Below are positions 5,932 to 12,885 of a DNA stretch of 25,561 nt, piece after piece (position 1 is the first letter of the stretch; every line of letters starts with the position of its first letter). The position numbers and the translations under genes were made by a program. Location: the IMG/VR virus record IMGVR_UViG_3300013133_000059, positions 1-25,561 of that record; one strand, written 5' to 3'. Origin of the DNA: a virus. Under the pieces are notes generated by a model. The model was not told the DNA's origin and made no database searches. It saw only the letters and a program-made list of their open reading frames with translations.

Positions 5932-6624
5932 TTACCTCGAGGCGTCGAACGCGCGCACGATCGCGGCGCGGGTGAGGGGTCCAACGATCCCGTCCACGAC
6001 AAGCGGCGGGTGCGCGGATTGGAACGCCCGCGCGTCGACGTAGCCGAGCAGCGGGAGACCCGCGAGCGCGGGCATGGAGATCGCGAAGCGGTCGAACGCA
6101 ACGCGCATCGATCGGGCGTACGCGTCCGCCGGTGCGGTGTAGTACCGCAGGGTCTTCAACGCGTGCGCGAACGCCTCGGGCCCGTCCGCGAGAGTCACCC
6201 ACGCGCGCGCGAAGCGTCGACGCATCCCGTCGACGTAAGCGAAGATCCCCGCCTCCGCGGAGTCGAACGCTTGGAAATGGGTCTGCGGGTGCGGCGGTTG
6301 AAACGTTACGCGCCACGTTCCGTCTCCCTGGTCGATCGAGCTCGTCACGTGAGGCCCGGTCACTGGCGAGCGGAGGATCTCCCACGTGTTCCGAAGCATC
6401 GTGAAGGGCCGCCCCGGGATCCGTTTCTTGTTCCCGAGGTTCCAATTCCAACACGCGCGGCCCCCGCCCGTCTCGACGGACCATTGCGAGAGGAGGACGA
6501 GAAGCGATGTCCACGGGAGATCGGGGCACGCTCGCGCGAGCCCGACGAGGAGGACCTCGGGTGCGATCACGGTACGGGCCGGCGGACGGTAGAGAGGATC
6601 GATCGGCGAAGCCGGCGAGGTCAT
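5932..6624 (-). CDS. Endolysin: lysozyme-fold domain plus peptidoglycan-binding domain
   Basis: The 230-residue protein probably cleaves host peptidoglycan at lysis. The catalytic region is LLSQWSVETGGGRACWNWNLGNKK, with E51 in the position of the catalytic acid of glucosaminidase/lysozyme-fold enzymes and the conserved WNWNLGN. The rest of the domain (FAYVDGMRRRFARAW...YYTAPADAYARSM) is in keeping with that fold. Residues ~175-228 are a peptidoglycan-binding type 1 domain (VDARAFQSAHPPLVVDGIVGPLTRAAI). No signal peptide is seen, so export would need a holin. Alternatively it could be virion-associated, as it sits among tail genes. ATG is chosen from the ATGA overlap. Confidence 0.82.
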   Translation of the reverse strand: MTSPASPIDPLYRPPARTVIAPEVLLVGLARACPDLPWTSLLVLLSQWSVETGGGRACWNWNLGNKKRIPGRPFTMLRNTWEILRSPVTGPHVTSSIDQGDGTWRVTFQPPHPQTHFQAFDSAEAGIFAYVDGMRRRFARAWVTLADGPEAFAHALKTLRYYTAPADAYARSMRVAFDRFAISMPALAGLPLLGYVDARAFQSAHPPLVVDGIVGPLTRAAIVRAFDASR

Positions 6625-7223
6625 GAGATCACCAGATAGGTCTTCGTCGCGTAGTCGCAATGCAGATCGTCATGCTGCGGCCGCAACCCCCGTTGAATCC
6701 ACCCACCGCGCCCGTCGGACCACCCGCGGATCTTCCCCGTCCCCGGAGGTGTCGGACCGATCCAAAGCTTGCCGAAGTTCGCGACGGGATCTGTTCCGTT
6801 CCAAGCGGACTTCCGGAATTGCTCGAGCACTCGGAGATCGTGGCGTTCGAGCCACGCGAACGAGGCCATGTCCCGCCGCACGCGGCGTTCGTACGCCTTG
6901 GAGTCCTCGCCCTTACGGCGCGGGACCGCGGCGCGTTGCTCGAGGTCGGGGAGGATCACGGGCGCGAGGCGATACCCCACGCGATCGATCGCAGAGACCT
7001 CCCCGAACGTGGGCAGGCGTCCCCCAAGCGTCGACGTTGCGACGATCGCGGCGCGTGCCGTGAGCTGCGCGGAGAGGCCCGTACGACGGTCGCGGAGTGG
7101 GAGCAGCGACACGCGGAAGGATCCCCCGCCCTCGGAGCGGAGGAGGACGATCGGCGAGGACATACCTCCGTCCCAGATCTCGACGTCCTCGAGGTGCGTC
7201 CGGAAGACCTCGGGCTTGGGCAT
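6621..7223 (-). CDS. Phage protein of unknown function with LPTxxEV and HxxxxxDY motifs
   Basis: The 200-residue protein shows STLGGRLPTFGEVSAIDRVGYRLAPVILP in the middle. The C-terminal region has FGKLWIGPT, GKIRGWSDGRGGWIQ and HDDLHCDYATKTYLV. This order (LPT..., N-x-G-K, YGW-like, (Q/V)-x-x-x-x-x-H, DYS/DYA, x-L-V) recurs in proteins of many phages and some bacteria, but I know no assigned activity. The conserved His and Asp pair could be catalytic. It lies directly before the endolysin with an ATGA overlap, so a peptidoglycan- or host-surface-related role is possible. Confidence 0.6.
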   Translation of the reverse strand: MPKPEVFRTHLEDVEIWDGGMSSPIVLLRSEGGGSFRVSLLPLRDRRTGLSAQLTARAAIVATSTLGGRLPTFGEVSAIDRVGYRLAPVILPDLEQRAAVPRRKGEDSKAYERRVRRDMASFAWLERHDLRVLEQFRKSAWNGTDPVANFGKLWIGPTPPGTGKIRGWSDGRGGWIQRGLRPQHDDLHCDYATKTYLVIS

Positions 7224-7864
7224 CAGGGCATCCTCATTCGGACGGAGACGATCTGGACGGTCGACCCCGCGAGGATCGCGCCTGTGTTCGAGCCGATCGC
7301 GACGGCCACCGAAGCGAGACAGATCCGTTGAACCGCGGTCCCCGCGCCTCCGGGTGCGACGGCCGCGCCGCCCGGTGTTGCTGCGAGCTCGAGCGTCGAG
7401 CCCGAGGGGGTGAGTACGTAGTAGGTCGTATCCTGCGAGAAGTTCGGGGACAACGACCCGCCCGGTTCGGCGAACACGCGGACGGGGGTGCCCGCTGCGT
7501 ACGAGTGCGCCGCGTTCGTGGTGAGCACGCTACCCGACACCGTGTACGTGAACGACCCGCCGCACGTGAGGTGAACCACCCCGGTGGTCCCGTCTGGTTT
7601 CGTCAGCCTCGCGTGTGAGGGCGTCCCGCCCGCGGCCGATACCGCGTTGGCGATCGCGTTCGCTAGCGCGACCTTCGACCCGGCCGCGGAGAACGCGGGG
7701 TTCGCGAGGGTGTGCTGGGACACCAGCGTCCCCGACGCGGCCGCGTCCGGTCCGTCGTCCGCCCCGGATCGCAGCTGCAGCAGCGCCGTCGCACCGTTCA
7801 GGTTCGCCAGCATGGCGTCGAGTCCTTCGTTGCTCGCTTCGTTGGAAAAGATCGCCGTGGTCAT
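7223..7864 (-). CDS. Probable tail/fibre-associated virion protein
   Basis: The 213-residue protein starts at the ATG in the ATGA overlap (MTTAIFSNEASNEGLDAMLANL). The N-terminus is helical. The C-terminal half is beta-rich with many Gly, Ser and Thr residues: FTYTVSGSVLTTNAAHSYAAG, then QDTTYYVLTPSGSTLELAATPGG, a pattern I know from various phage tail proteins (the 'T-x-Y-Y-V...L-x-A-T-x-G-G' unit). It may decorate the tail or form a fibre stem. The exact role is unknown. The stop shares one base with the next ATG (TGATG). Confidence 0.6.
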   Translation of the reverse strand: MTTAIFSNEASNEGLDAMLANLNGATALLQLRSGADDGPDAAASGTLVSQHTLANPAFSAAGSKVALANAIANAVSAAGGTPSHARLTKPDGTTGVVHLTCGGSFTYTVSGSVLTTNAAHSYAAGTPVRVFAEPGGSLSPNFSQDTTYYVLTPSGSTLELAATPGGAAVAPGGAGTAVQRICLASVAVAIGSNTGAILAGSTVQIVSVRMRMP

Positions 7865-8199
7865 GTGCCCAACCATCCTGCTTTAGTCGACTCTACGCCG
7901 ACCGTGGTTTCGTAATCCGCCACCCACGCGCCCGCCGCGAGCGCGAACACGCGCACGGGGTAGACGCCGGGGTGAGGCCATTCGGTCCCGTTCGCCTCGT
8001 AGAGTCGACGCCCCGAGACCTCCGCGGGCGTCGCGACAATCGACGTAAGCGCGACCTCGCGGAGGAGACCCCCGCCGAACTCTCGAGGGTACGCGACGCG
8101 GATCCGCATCTCGTCGCACGTCGAGAGATCGATCCCCGAACCCCCAACCGAGAGGCGGAAGCGGAGGAACTTCGGCGCGCGGTCCCCGACGCGGATCAT
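7861..8199 (-). CDS. Beta-rich virion protein
   Basis: This 112-residue protein has no recognised family. The sequence alternates strands: DRAPKFLRFRLSVGGSGIDLS, CDEMRIRVAYPREF, LREVALTSIVATP, then HPGVYPVRVFALAAGAWVADYET. This is the pattern of a small beta-sandwich, like the N-terminal domains of baseplate upper (BppU-type) proteins, with 'D-L-(S/T)' followed by an (I/V)R(I/V) strand. It is probably a tail or fibre-attachment protein. It is ATGA-coupled on both sides. Confidence 0.6.
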   Translation of the reverse strand: MIRVGDRAPKFLRFRLSVGGSGIDLSTCDEMRIRVAYPREFGGGLLREVALTSIVATPAEVSGRRLYEANGTEWPHPGVYPVRVFALAAGAWVADYETTVGVESTKAGWLGT

Positions 8200-8312
8200 C
8201 GGAGAGGCTTGTTCCTACGCCCGCGGACGCGAATGCCCGCGAGCGTCAACGCGAGACCGAGGCCCGCGAGGACGAGCTCCCAGTTGTTCCCGATCGTCTC
8301 GAGCGTGTTCAC
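8196..8312 (-). CDS. Small 38-residue membrane protein, possible holin
   Basis: This short gene begins with GTG in a GTGA overlap and ends in an ATGA overlap, so it is bracketed by translational coupling at both ends. The product has an N-terminal ETIGNNWE, one hydrophobic helix (LVLAGLGLALTLAGI) and a basic tail (RVRGRRNKPLR). A single helix plus positive tail is consistent with a small holin or a regulator of one, but such peptides have little diagnostic sequence. I call the gene real on coupling and topology, not on homology. Confidence 0.6.
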   Translation of the reverse strand: MNTLETIGNNWELVLAGLGLALTLAGIRVRGRRNKPLR

Positions 8313-8842
8313 TGGCACCCCGTCTTGTCTTCGACCACGAGGCACAAGAGATCCCCGAACGCCTCCCACACGAAGTCCAGTCTGGCGAGGGCCTCCTCTA
8401 CGAGTTTCGAGGCCTCGGGATTCGAGGCGGTGCAACCCTTGGCTACCTCCGCCACCGCGAGGATCGCGGGTCTCGCTTCGTCCATCCTGTCGCGCACTTC
8501 CTCGAGGCCCCGCGAGACGGAGGCCGCTCCGCCGCACCCGACACCGAGGACGAGCAAGAGGACCGGGAGGACCGGCGGATCCTTAGGCGGGGGTCGCGTC
8601 GAGTCGACGGCCCGTTGCGCCTCCGCCTGGACGCCGGGCGCGCCCGCGAGGACCGCGACGGCGAGAGAGCGCAGGGCCTCACGCCACGTCGACGCACGCG
8701 ACGCGGCGAGCGCGAGCGGGACGATCTGTCCGAGTACGTCCGCCGCGCGTTCGTACCCGGCGCGTCGGAGGAGGACGATCGCAAGGTTCCCGAGGGCAGA
8801 CACGATCGCGAGGTAGAGCGCGAGATCTTCGAGGAGCAGCAT
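8309..8842 (-). CDS. Putative membrane protein with two hydrophobic segments
   Basis: This 177-residue protein is of no recognised family. A membrane segment near residues 5-25 (LALYLAIVSALGNLAIVLL) is followed by a helical Ala-rich stretch. A proline break and a second segment follow near 91-107 (LPVLLLVLGVGCGG), whose LGVGC looks like a lipobox but is internal. The C-terminal ~65 residues are soluble, with cysteines at the end (DKTGCQ). Its place between baseplate J and fibre genes, two coupled genes from a 38-residue membrane peptide and four from an endolysin, makes a lysis role (holin or spanin) possible. This is unproven. Confidence 0.6.
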   Translation of the reverse strand: MLLLEDLALYLAIVSALGNLAIVLLRRAGYERAADVLGQIVPLALAASRASTWREALRSLAVAVLAGAPGVQAEAQRAVDSTRPPPKDPPVLPVLLLVLGVGCGGAASVSRGLEEVRDRMDEARPAILAVAEVAKGCTASNPEASKLVEEALARLDFVWEAFGDLLCLVVEDKTGCQ

Positions 8843-8854
8843 GCTCCCAGCGTA

Positions 8855-9991
8855 TCACGGAGGGGGCGCGATAAACAGGGTGATCGCTGCCTCGTCAAGC
8901 GTCCCGACGTTCAGCGCACCGATCGTCAAGTTCGCTTGCACGAACACCCCCGCGGGGAACCGGAGGCGGACCTCGACAACGGACGCGACGCCAGCCCCGA
9001 GGGCGGCCGCGGAGGCAGCGGCGAAGAGGACCGCCGCGCCCGGGGTCTGCTCACGCTGGTACCGTTCGACGATCGCGGCCTTGACCGTATCCGGATCGTA
9101 ATCCGGTCCGCGGAACCCGTAGACTTGAACCTCGAAGGGCGTCGAGGTCGCGCGGAGCCACGAACCCGCGATCCCTCCTTGCCTGGACGCTTCGACGATC
9201 GCGTCCAGATCCTCGTCGGGGATCGGCGACGCGAGACCGTCCCATAGGACGACACGCCACGACTTCGGTGCGAGGCCCGTAACCGGATCGATCGCGTCGG
9301 AGGTGTTCTCTTGGTACCGCGCGGACAACACGCGGGGGTCCGCGAGGAAGTTCGCCAACGTCGCGGGCGGGGTCACCTCACCCGGGCGGAAGAGATCGAC
9401 GATCCGCCGGATCCGCAGCGCGGGATCGTCCTCGACCTCGAGGCCTAGCGTCGCGTCGTCGGGGTTGTTCACGGAGGTCCACCCCGCGATCGGCGTGTGG
9501 ATCGTCGTGATCGTGGTGGCGTTCGCAGGGACGGGCCCGAGGTTCTCCGACTCGAACACGAGGGACACAGTCGACGGAGGCCCCGGGGCTTGCGTGTGTT
9601 CGGCGACAAGGCGCCAAACGGACTGCGGATCGGAGCCCGTGACGCGAGCTCGCGTGGTTAGAGCAGGGAGGACGGTCCCCCCGTTGACGCCGCAGTCGAG
9701 GACGACCGTCGATCGCGTCGCGGGCCTCCGCGTCGTCCCGGTGATCCGAGAGACGCGATCGAGTCCCGCGCCCTCCGCGTCTCGGGGATCGATCCCCCAG
9801 ACTCCGACCTCCCCGACCTCGAGGCCCTCCCGGACCTTGGACGCGGCGATCGCGTTCAGGATCCCAAGGATCGAATCCATATCGTTCGCGAGGAGCGGAT
9901 CGATCGCGGCGCGTTGCTCGGCTCCGATCGCCTCGCGAAGCTCCTCGAGGGTGGGGATCAAGAGGCCCGTAGAATCGACGTAACTAGGCAT
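8855..9991 (-). CDS. Baseplate J-like protein
   Basis: The 378-residue protein matches gpJ/gp47: an N-terminal helix (IPTLEELREAIGAEQRAAI), GAGLDRVSRITGTTRRPATRS, a beta insertion, EDDPALRIRRIVDLFRPGEVTP, then VLWDGLASPIPDEDLDAIVEASRQGGIAGS and a C-terminal strand domain. J-type proteins form the wedge dimer core around the hub and hold the fibres. The central DPALRIRR motif is the family's best-known feature. A short gap of 12 bp separates it from the next gene. Confidence 0.85.
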   Translation of the reverse strand: MPSYVDSTGLLIPTLEELREAIGAEQRAAIDPLLANDMDSILGILNAIAASKVREGLEVGEVGVWGIDPRDAEGAGLDRVSRITGTTRRPATRSTVVLDCGVNGGTVLPALTTRARVTGSDPQSVWRLVAEHTQAPGPPSTVSLVFESENLGPVPANATTITTIHTPIAGWTSVNNPDDATLGLEVEDDPALRIRRIVDLFRPGEVTPPATLANFLADPRVLSARYQENTSDAIDPVTGLAPKSWRVVLWDGLASPIPDEDLDAIVEASRQGGIAGSWLRATSTPFEVQVYGFRGPDYDPDTVKAAIVERYQREQTPGAAVLFAAASAAALGAGVASVVEVRLRFPAGVFVQANLTIGALNVGTLDEAAITLFIAPPP

Positions 9992-10418
9992 TGAAACCCG
10001 CCCTCACTGTGATGTTCGGTCCACCCTTCGTCCGCACGGTGAAGGCCACGCGAAGGGACCGGTCCGCGCGATCAAGGGTCGAGGTGAAAGAGACGATCTC
10101 CGACACCCCTGGAGTTTCGAGGATCACGCGACGGAGCAGGGTCCGCGCGACGACCTCCCCGCCCCGGCGTCCGAGGATCCGTTGGCGCCACGGGACCCCG
10201 TCGCGGAGATCGAGGAAGTTGTCTCCGCGCCAACGGTAGAGACGGATCCGGAGACGTTGCGCGAGGGCCTCCGCGCCCTTGACGATCCGAAGGGGGACCT
10301 CGAGATCGAAGTCCGGCCCGAGCGCGAGATCGCGGATCGGTAGGAGGTCGAGGTCTTCGACGCCCGTTGCGGTTGCGACGTCGCTTGGGACGTCCTCGAT
10401 CTGTTGCTCCCAGATCAT
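9984..10418 (-). CDS. Baseplate wedge protein, gp25-like
   Basis: The 144-residue protein starts with MIWEQQIEDVPSD. Its C-terminal half has the gp25/gpW-type order: VVARTLLRRVILETPGVSEIVSF, a short loop, and a terminal RSLRVAFTVRTKGGPNITV strand pair. Synteny between spike and J fits a wedge component that nucleates the sheath. The family is inferred from length, order and this motif. It is ATGA-coupled to the spike gene and overlaps gpJ by 8 bp. Confidence 0.62.
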   Translation of the reverse strand: MIWEQQIEDVPSDVATATGVEDLDLLPIRDLALGPDFDLEVPLRIVKGAEALAQRLRIRLYRWRGDNFLDLRDGVPWRQRILGRRGGEVVARTLLRRVILETPGVSEIVSFTSTLDRADRSLRVAFTVRTKGGPNITVRAGFNA

Positions 10419-11044
10419 TCTCGCACCTTCACGAGGGTCGAGGCGACGTCGCCCGGGACGTAGGGCGACCCGTACGTCACGGGCCCGCCCGAGCCTCCGG
10501 GCGCGTTCGCCGAATTGAGGGCGGTTTGGATCTTGTCGAGCTCGCTCGCAACGAGTTCCGCGATCGCGACGTGGAGCGCCGAGGGGTGCCCGAGGTGGAT
10601 CTCCGGCGCTTCGCACACCCACGCGTTGACCGAACCCTGCGCGGCGGGGTCCGGATCGGGGTAGACGCCTGGAATGAACACCGCCGACGTGGGATGGTGC
10701 ATGCGTAGGTCGTCCGGATCGGACACGTCCCCCGTGCGCACCCATTGACCCGCGGGGACGTCGAGGCACACGACTAGCCCGTGAGTCCCCGGAGGGACGG
10801 GAAACGTCACCACGGCCGAACCCGTGCGAGGGAACAGGACCGGGACGGACGGGAGGATCGGGACCTCAAGGGGTACCGGGACACCATCGGCGGAGGGTGC
10901 CCATCGACGCATCCCGGGGCGCACGTCCGCACGTTGCGCGTTCGCGTCGTAAGCCACGACCGTTCCGACGGTCGCGGTGAAGATCTCCCGTACGCGCGAT
11001 TCGATCGCTCTCTCGATCAACTCTTCAAGGGTGGTGTCTGCCAT
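10415..11044 (-). CDS. Baseplate spike protein, Gp138 / gpV-like
   Basis: The product has 209 residues. The N-terminal helix (LEELIERAIESRVREIFTATVG) leads into an OB-fold-like domain: VVAYDANAQRADVRPGMRRW, then VPILPSVPVLFPRTGSAVVTFPV and GLVVCLDVPAGQW. This is the Gp138 N-terminal pattern. The rest, GEIHLG-like (PEIHLGHPSALHVAIAELVA), is the post-OB segment of spike proteins. The trimeric spike pierces the outer membrane. No ribosome site is clear before the ATG. The stop overlaps the next start as ATGA. Confidence 0.78.
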   Translation of the reverse strand: MADTTLEELIERAIESRVREIFTATVGTVVAYDANAQRADVRPGMRRWAPSADGVPVPLEVPILPSVPVLFPRTGSAVVTFPVPPGTHGLVVCLDVPAGQWVRTGDVSDPDDLRMHHPTSAVFIPGVYPDPDPAAQGSVNAWVCEAPEIHLGHPSALHVAIAELVASELDKIQTALNSANAPGGSGGPVTYGSPYVPGDVASTLVKVRE

Positions 11045-11054
11045 GGCTAGTACG

Positions 11055-11870
11055 TTAGTACGGTGTCCCGGTGATCTCGATCTCCCACTCCGTCCCGTGG
11101 GTGTCGCCCTTGTGGATCGTCTTGTCGATCCTGAACTGTCCCTTGAGCGTCTCGGAGTCTACCACGACGATCCGACCGGGAGCGATGTCCGGTTGCAACA
11201 GGCACCGGATCGAGGCCTCGCGCTTCGCGTTCTGCGACGGCGAGCCGATCAGCCCCGTCGCGGGTGAGAGGAAGATCGCGCGACCCTCGAGGGCCTTACC
11301 CCGCTCGAGAATCTGTAAAGCTCCGTCCTGAACGGACCACTCGAGGCCCAGGGAGAGACAGACGGAAGACATCTCGCGACGCCCCGATCCGAAGAGGACG
11401 CCCCCGGAGGCGAACAACTTTCGAGCGGACACGAGGGCCGCGGCGCTTTCGACGTTGCCTGGAGACACCCCGAGCGCGCGGACGAGGTCGCGGAGCGCGA
11501 GATCGGCGGAGGTCCCCGGGGACAGGGAGACGGCCGCGCGAGCGGATCGGATCTGTTGCTCGCCGTCTCCCGCGCCCGCTTCGGTGACCCACCCTAGACC
11601 GTCCTCATTCGGTCGCGATCGAAGGTTGCGAACGCGCCCGAGGAAGATCGTTGAGACGCCCTCGAGGTACCCCGCGTCGATCTGGATCGGAACGTCCGTC
11701 GACGCCTCGAGAGCCGCGCGCTTGTCCGGCCCGAGTCCCCACACGCGGAGACCGATCTTGTTCGGCGCGGGGGTGAGAGACTTTTCGACAACGAACGCGC
11801 ACCGCAGATCGGCGATCTGAGTCGTCCCGATCGTGACGGAGTAGGCGCGGAGAAATTGCCGCGTGGTCAC
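11055..11870 (-). CDS. Baseplate hub protein, Pam3 gp17 / gp44-like
   Basis: This 271-residue protein starts with GTG in the GTGA overlap with the plug stop, giving TTRQFLRAYSVTIG. The fold pattern (strand, IADLRCAFVVEKSLTPAPNKIGLRVWGL, FLGRVRNLRSRPNEDGLGWV, then LGLEWSVQDGALQILERG) follows the gpD/gp44-type hub. These hubs form a trimer that adapts the six-fold tube to the three-fold spike. The late segment ASIRCLLQPDIAPGRIVVVDSET fits the typical hub strand pair 'L-x-P-x-I-x-P-G'. It ends 10 bp before the spike start. Confidence 0.78.
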   Translation of the reverse strand: MTTRQFLRAYSVTIGTTQIADLRCAFVVEKSLTPAPNKIGLRVWGLGPDKRAALEASTDVPIQIDAGYLEGVSTIFLGRVRNLRSRPNEDGLGWVTEAGAGDGEQQIRSARAAVSLSPGTSADLALRDLVRALGVSPGNVESAAALVSARKLFASGGVLFGSGRREMSSVCLSLGLEWSVQDGALQILERGKALEGRAIFLSPATGLIGSPSQNAKREASIRCLLQPDIAPGRIVVVDSETLKGQFRIDKTIHKGDTHGTEWEIEITGTPY

Positions 11871-12208
11871 GTCCCCGCCGTTCCCGTCGTCCCCTCGGCG
11901 GCGGGGAACGGCTCGAAGAACAGGTTGACGGTTCGCCCGAGGTCGCGGAGTCCCGCCTCCGTGGGACCCGAAACGAAGAGGACACCCCCCGGGACCGTTG
12001 CAGCGGAGCGCCCGCCCTCGAGGCGATCCGTACCCCGGACGAGCGCGACGGAGCGCACGACCGTTTCGCGGGTCACGACGTCGACGATCGTGAGGCTCCA
12101 CCGGTCCGCGATCCCGTTGTAGCGGCACGAGCAGTCGTAATCCCGATCCCCGAGGCGCACGGTAAACGTGAAGCTCGCGGAGTCGGTAGGAAGCTGGATC
12201 TGGATCAT
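11867..12208 (-). CDS. Baseplate plug protein, Pam3 gp18-like
   Basis: The product has 113 residues, a normal length. It has the plug pattern of a strand-rich N-terminus with FTFTVRLGDRDYDCSCRYNGIADRWSL, the conserved YN...W segment, followed by VDVVTRETVVRSVALVRGTDRL. In Pam3-like minimal myophages this protein sits inside the baseplate hub below the tape measure. Two cysteines, C30 and C32, lie in the conserved strand. The GTGA junction with the hub gene supports co-translation. Confidence 0.72.
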   Translation of the reverse strand: MIQIQLPTDSASFTFTVRLGDRDYDCSCRYNGIADRWSLTIVDVVTRETVVRSVALVRGTDRLEGGRSAATVPGGVLFVSGPTEAGLRDLGRTVNLFFEPFPAAEGTTGTAGT

Positions 12209-12885
12209 CCCCCGAAGAATCCTTTCGCTGCTGCTTTCGCCGCGTCGATCAGCGCCGCGGCCTCGCTCTTAAGCTTCGCCTGCACCGCCTCGGGGGAACT
12301 CGTCGCGGGGTCTTTCGTCGGAGCCTTCCCCGCGTTCTTCGTCTTCTGTCCTCGAGGCTCCGCGGGGACGGGAGCTTGCACCGTCGCGGTGTCGGCCGTT
12401 TTGATCTCGACGAACTGCAAGCGGAATACGCCCTTCCCCCCACTGTTCGGTCCGCGGTTCAGTTGCGCGAAGGTGAGGACCATCGAAGGAAACTCAAGGG
12501 TCGAGGTGATCACCGTGCACGTAGTTCTTTCGCGGCGGAGCTTGTCTAGCCGCTCGTGCATCTCCGTGACGAGGGACCGGCCCGGTTTCCCCGGGACGTG
12601 GAGGTGCTCTGCTCCGATCTGCCCGATGCGCGGGTCGCCCGTGTCGAGGACTTGGACCCGCTTGTACCCCTCGCCGTAGAACGTCGGGGCGCTCGGGGTC
12701 TCCGTGATCACGACCTCCGCGGAGATCTGGATCGGGTCCACGCGGATCTCGTCCGTGACGGGTGCGCCTCGCTCGACGGGGTTCGCGGTGACCGATGCCG
12801 TGAGACTCGAGTCCTCGAGCGTGGTCGCGTCGAACCCGAGATCATCGAGTCCGGGCGCGTCGGGGGAGATCACGAGGGTCGACAT
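12205..12885 (-). CDS. Dit-like baseplate protein
   Basis: This 226-residue protein is the first gene after the tape measure. The N-terminal half carries the Dit-like pattern: VERGAPVTDEIRVDPIQISAEVVIT, matching the usual P-x-T-D-H-x...P-x-x-I-x-I-x-G-x-x-T motif, then LDKLRRERTTCTVITSTLEFPSMVLTFAQ. The C-terminal ~60 residues are low-complexity Ala/Lys/Pro, ending in a helix and FFGG. It probably forms the ring that joins tube to hub. ATGA overlaps the next gene. Confidence 0.72.
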   Translation of the reverse strand: MSTLVISPDAPGLDDLGFDATTLEDSSLTASVTANPVERGAPVTDEIRVDPIQISAEVVITETPSAPTFYGEGYKRVQVLDTGDPRIGQIGAEHLHVPGKPGRSLVTEMHERLDKLRRERTTCTVITSTLEFPSMVLTFAQLNRGPNSGGKGVFRLQFVEIKTADTATVQAPVPAEPRGQKTKNAGKAPTKDPATSSPEAVQAKLKSEAAALIDAAKAAAKGFFGG

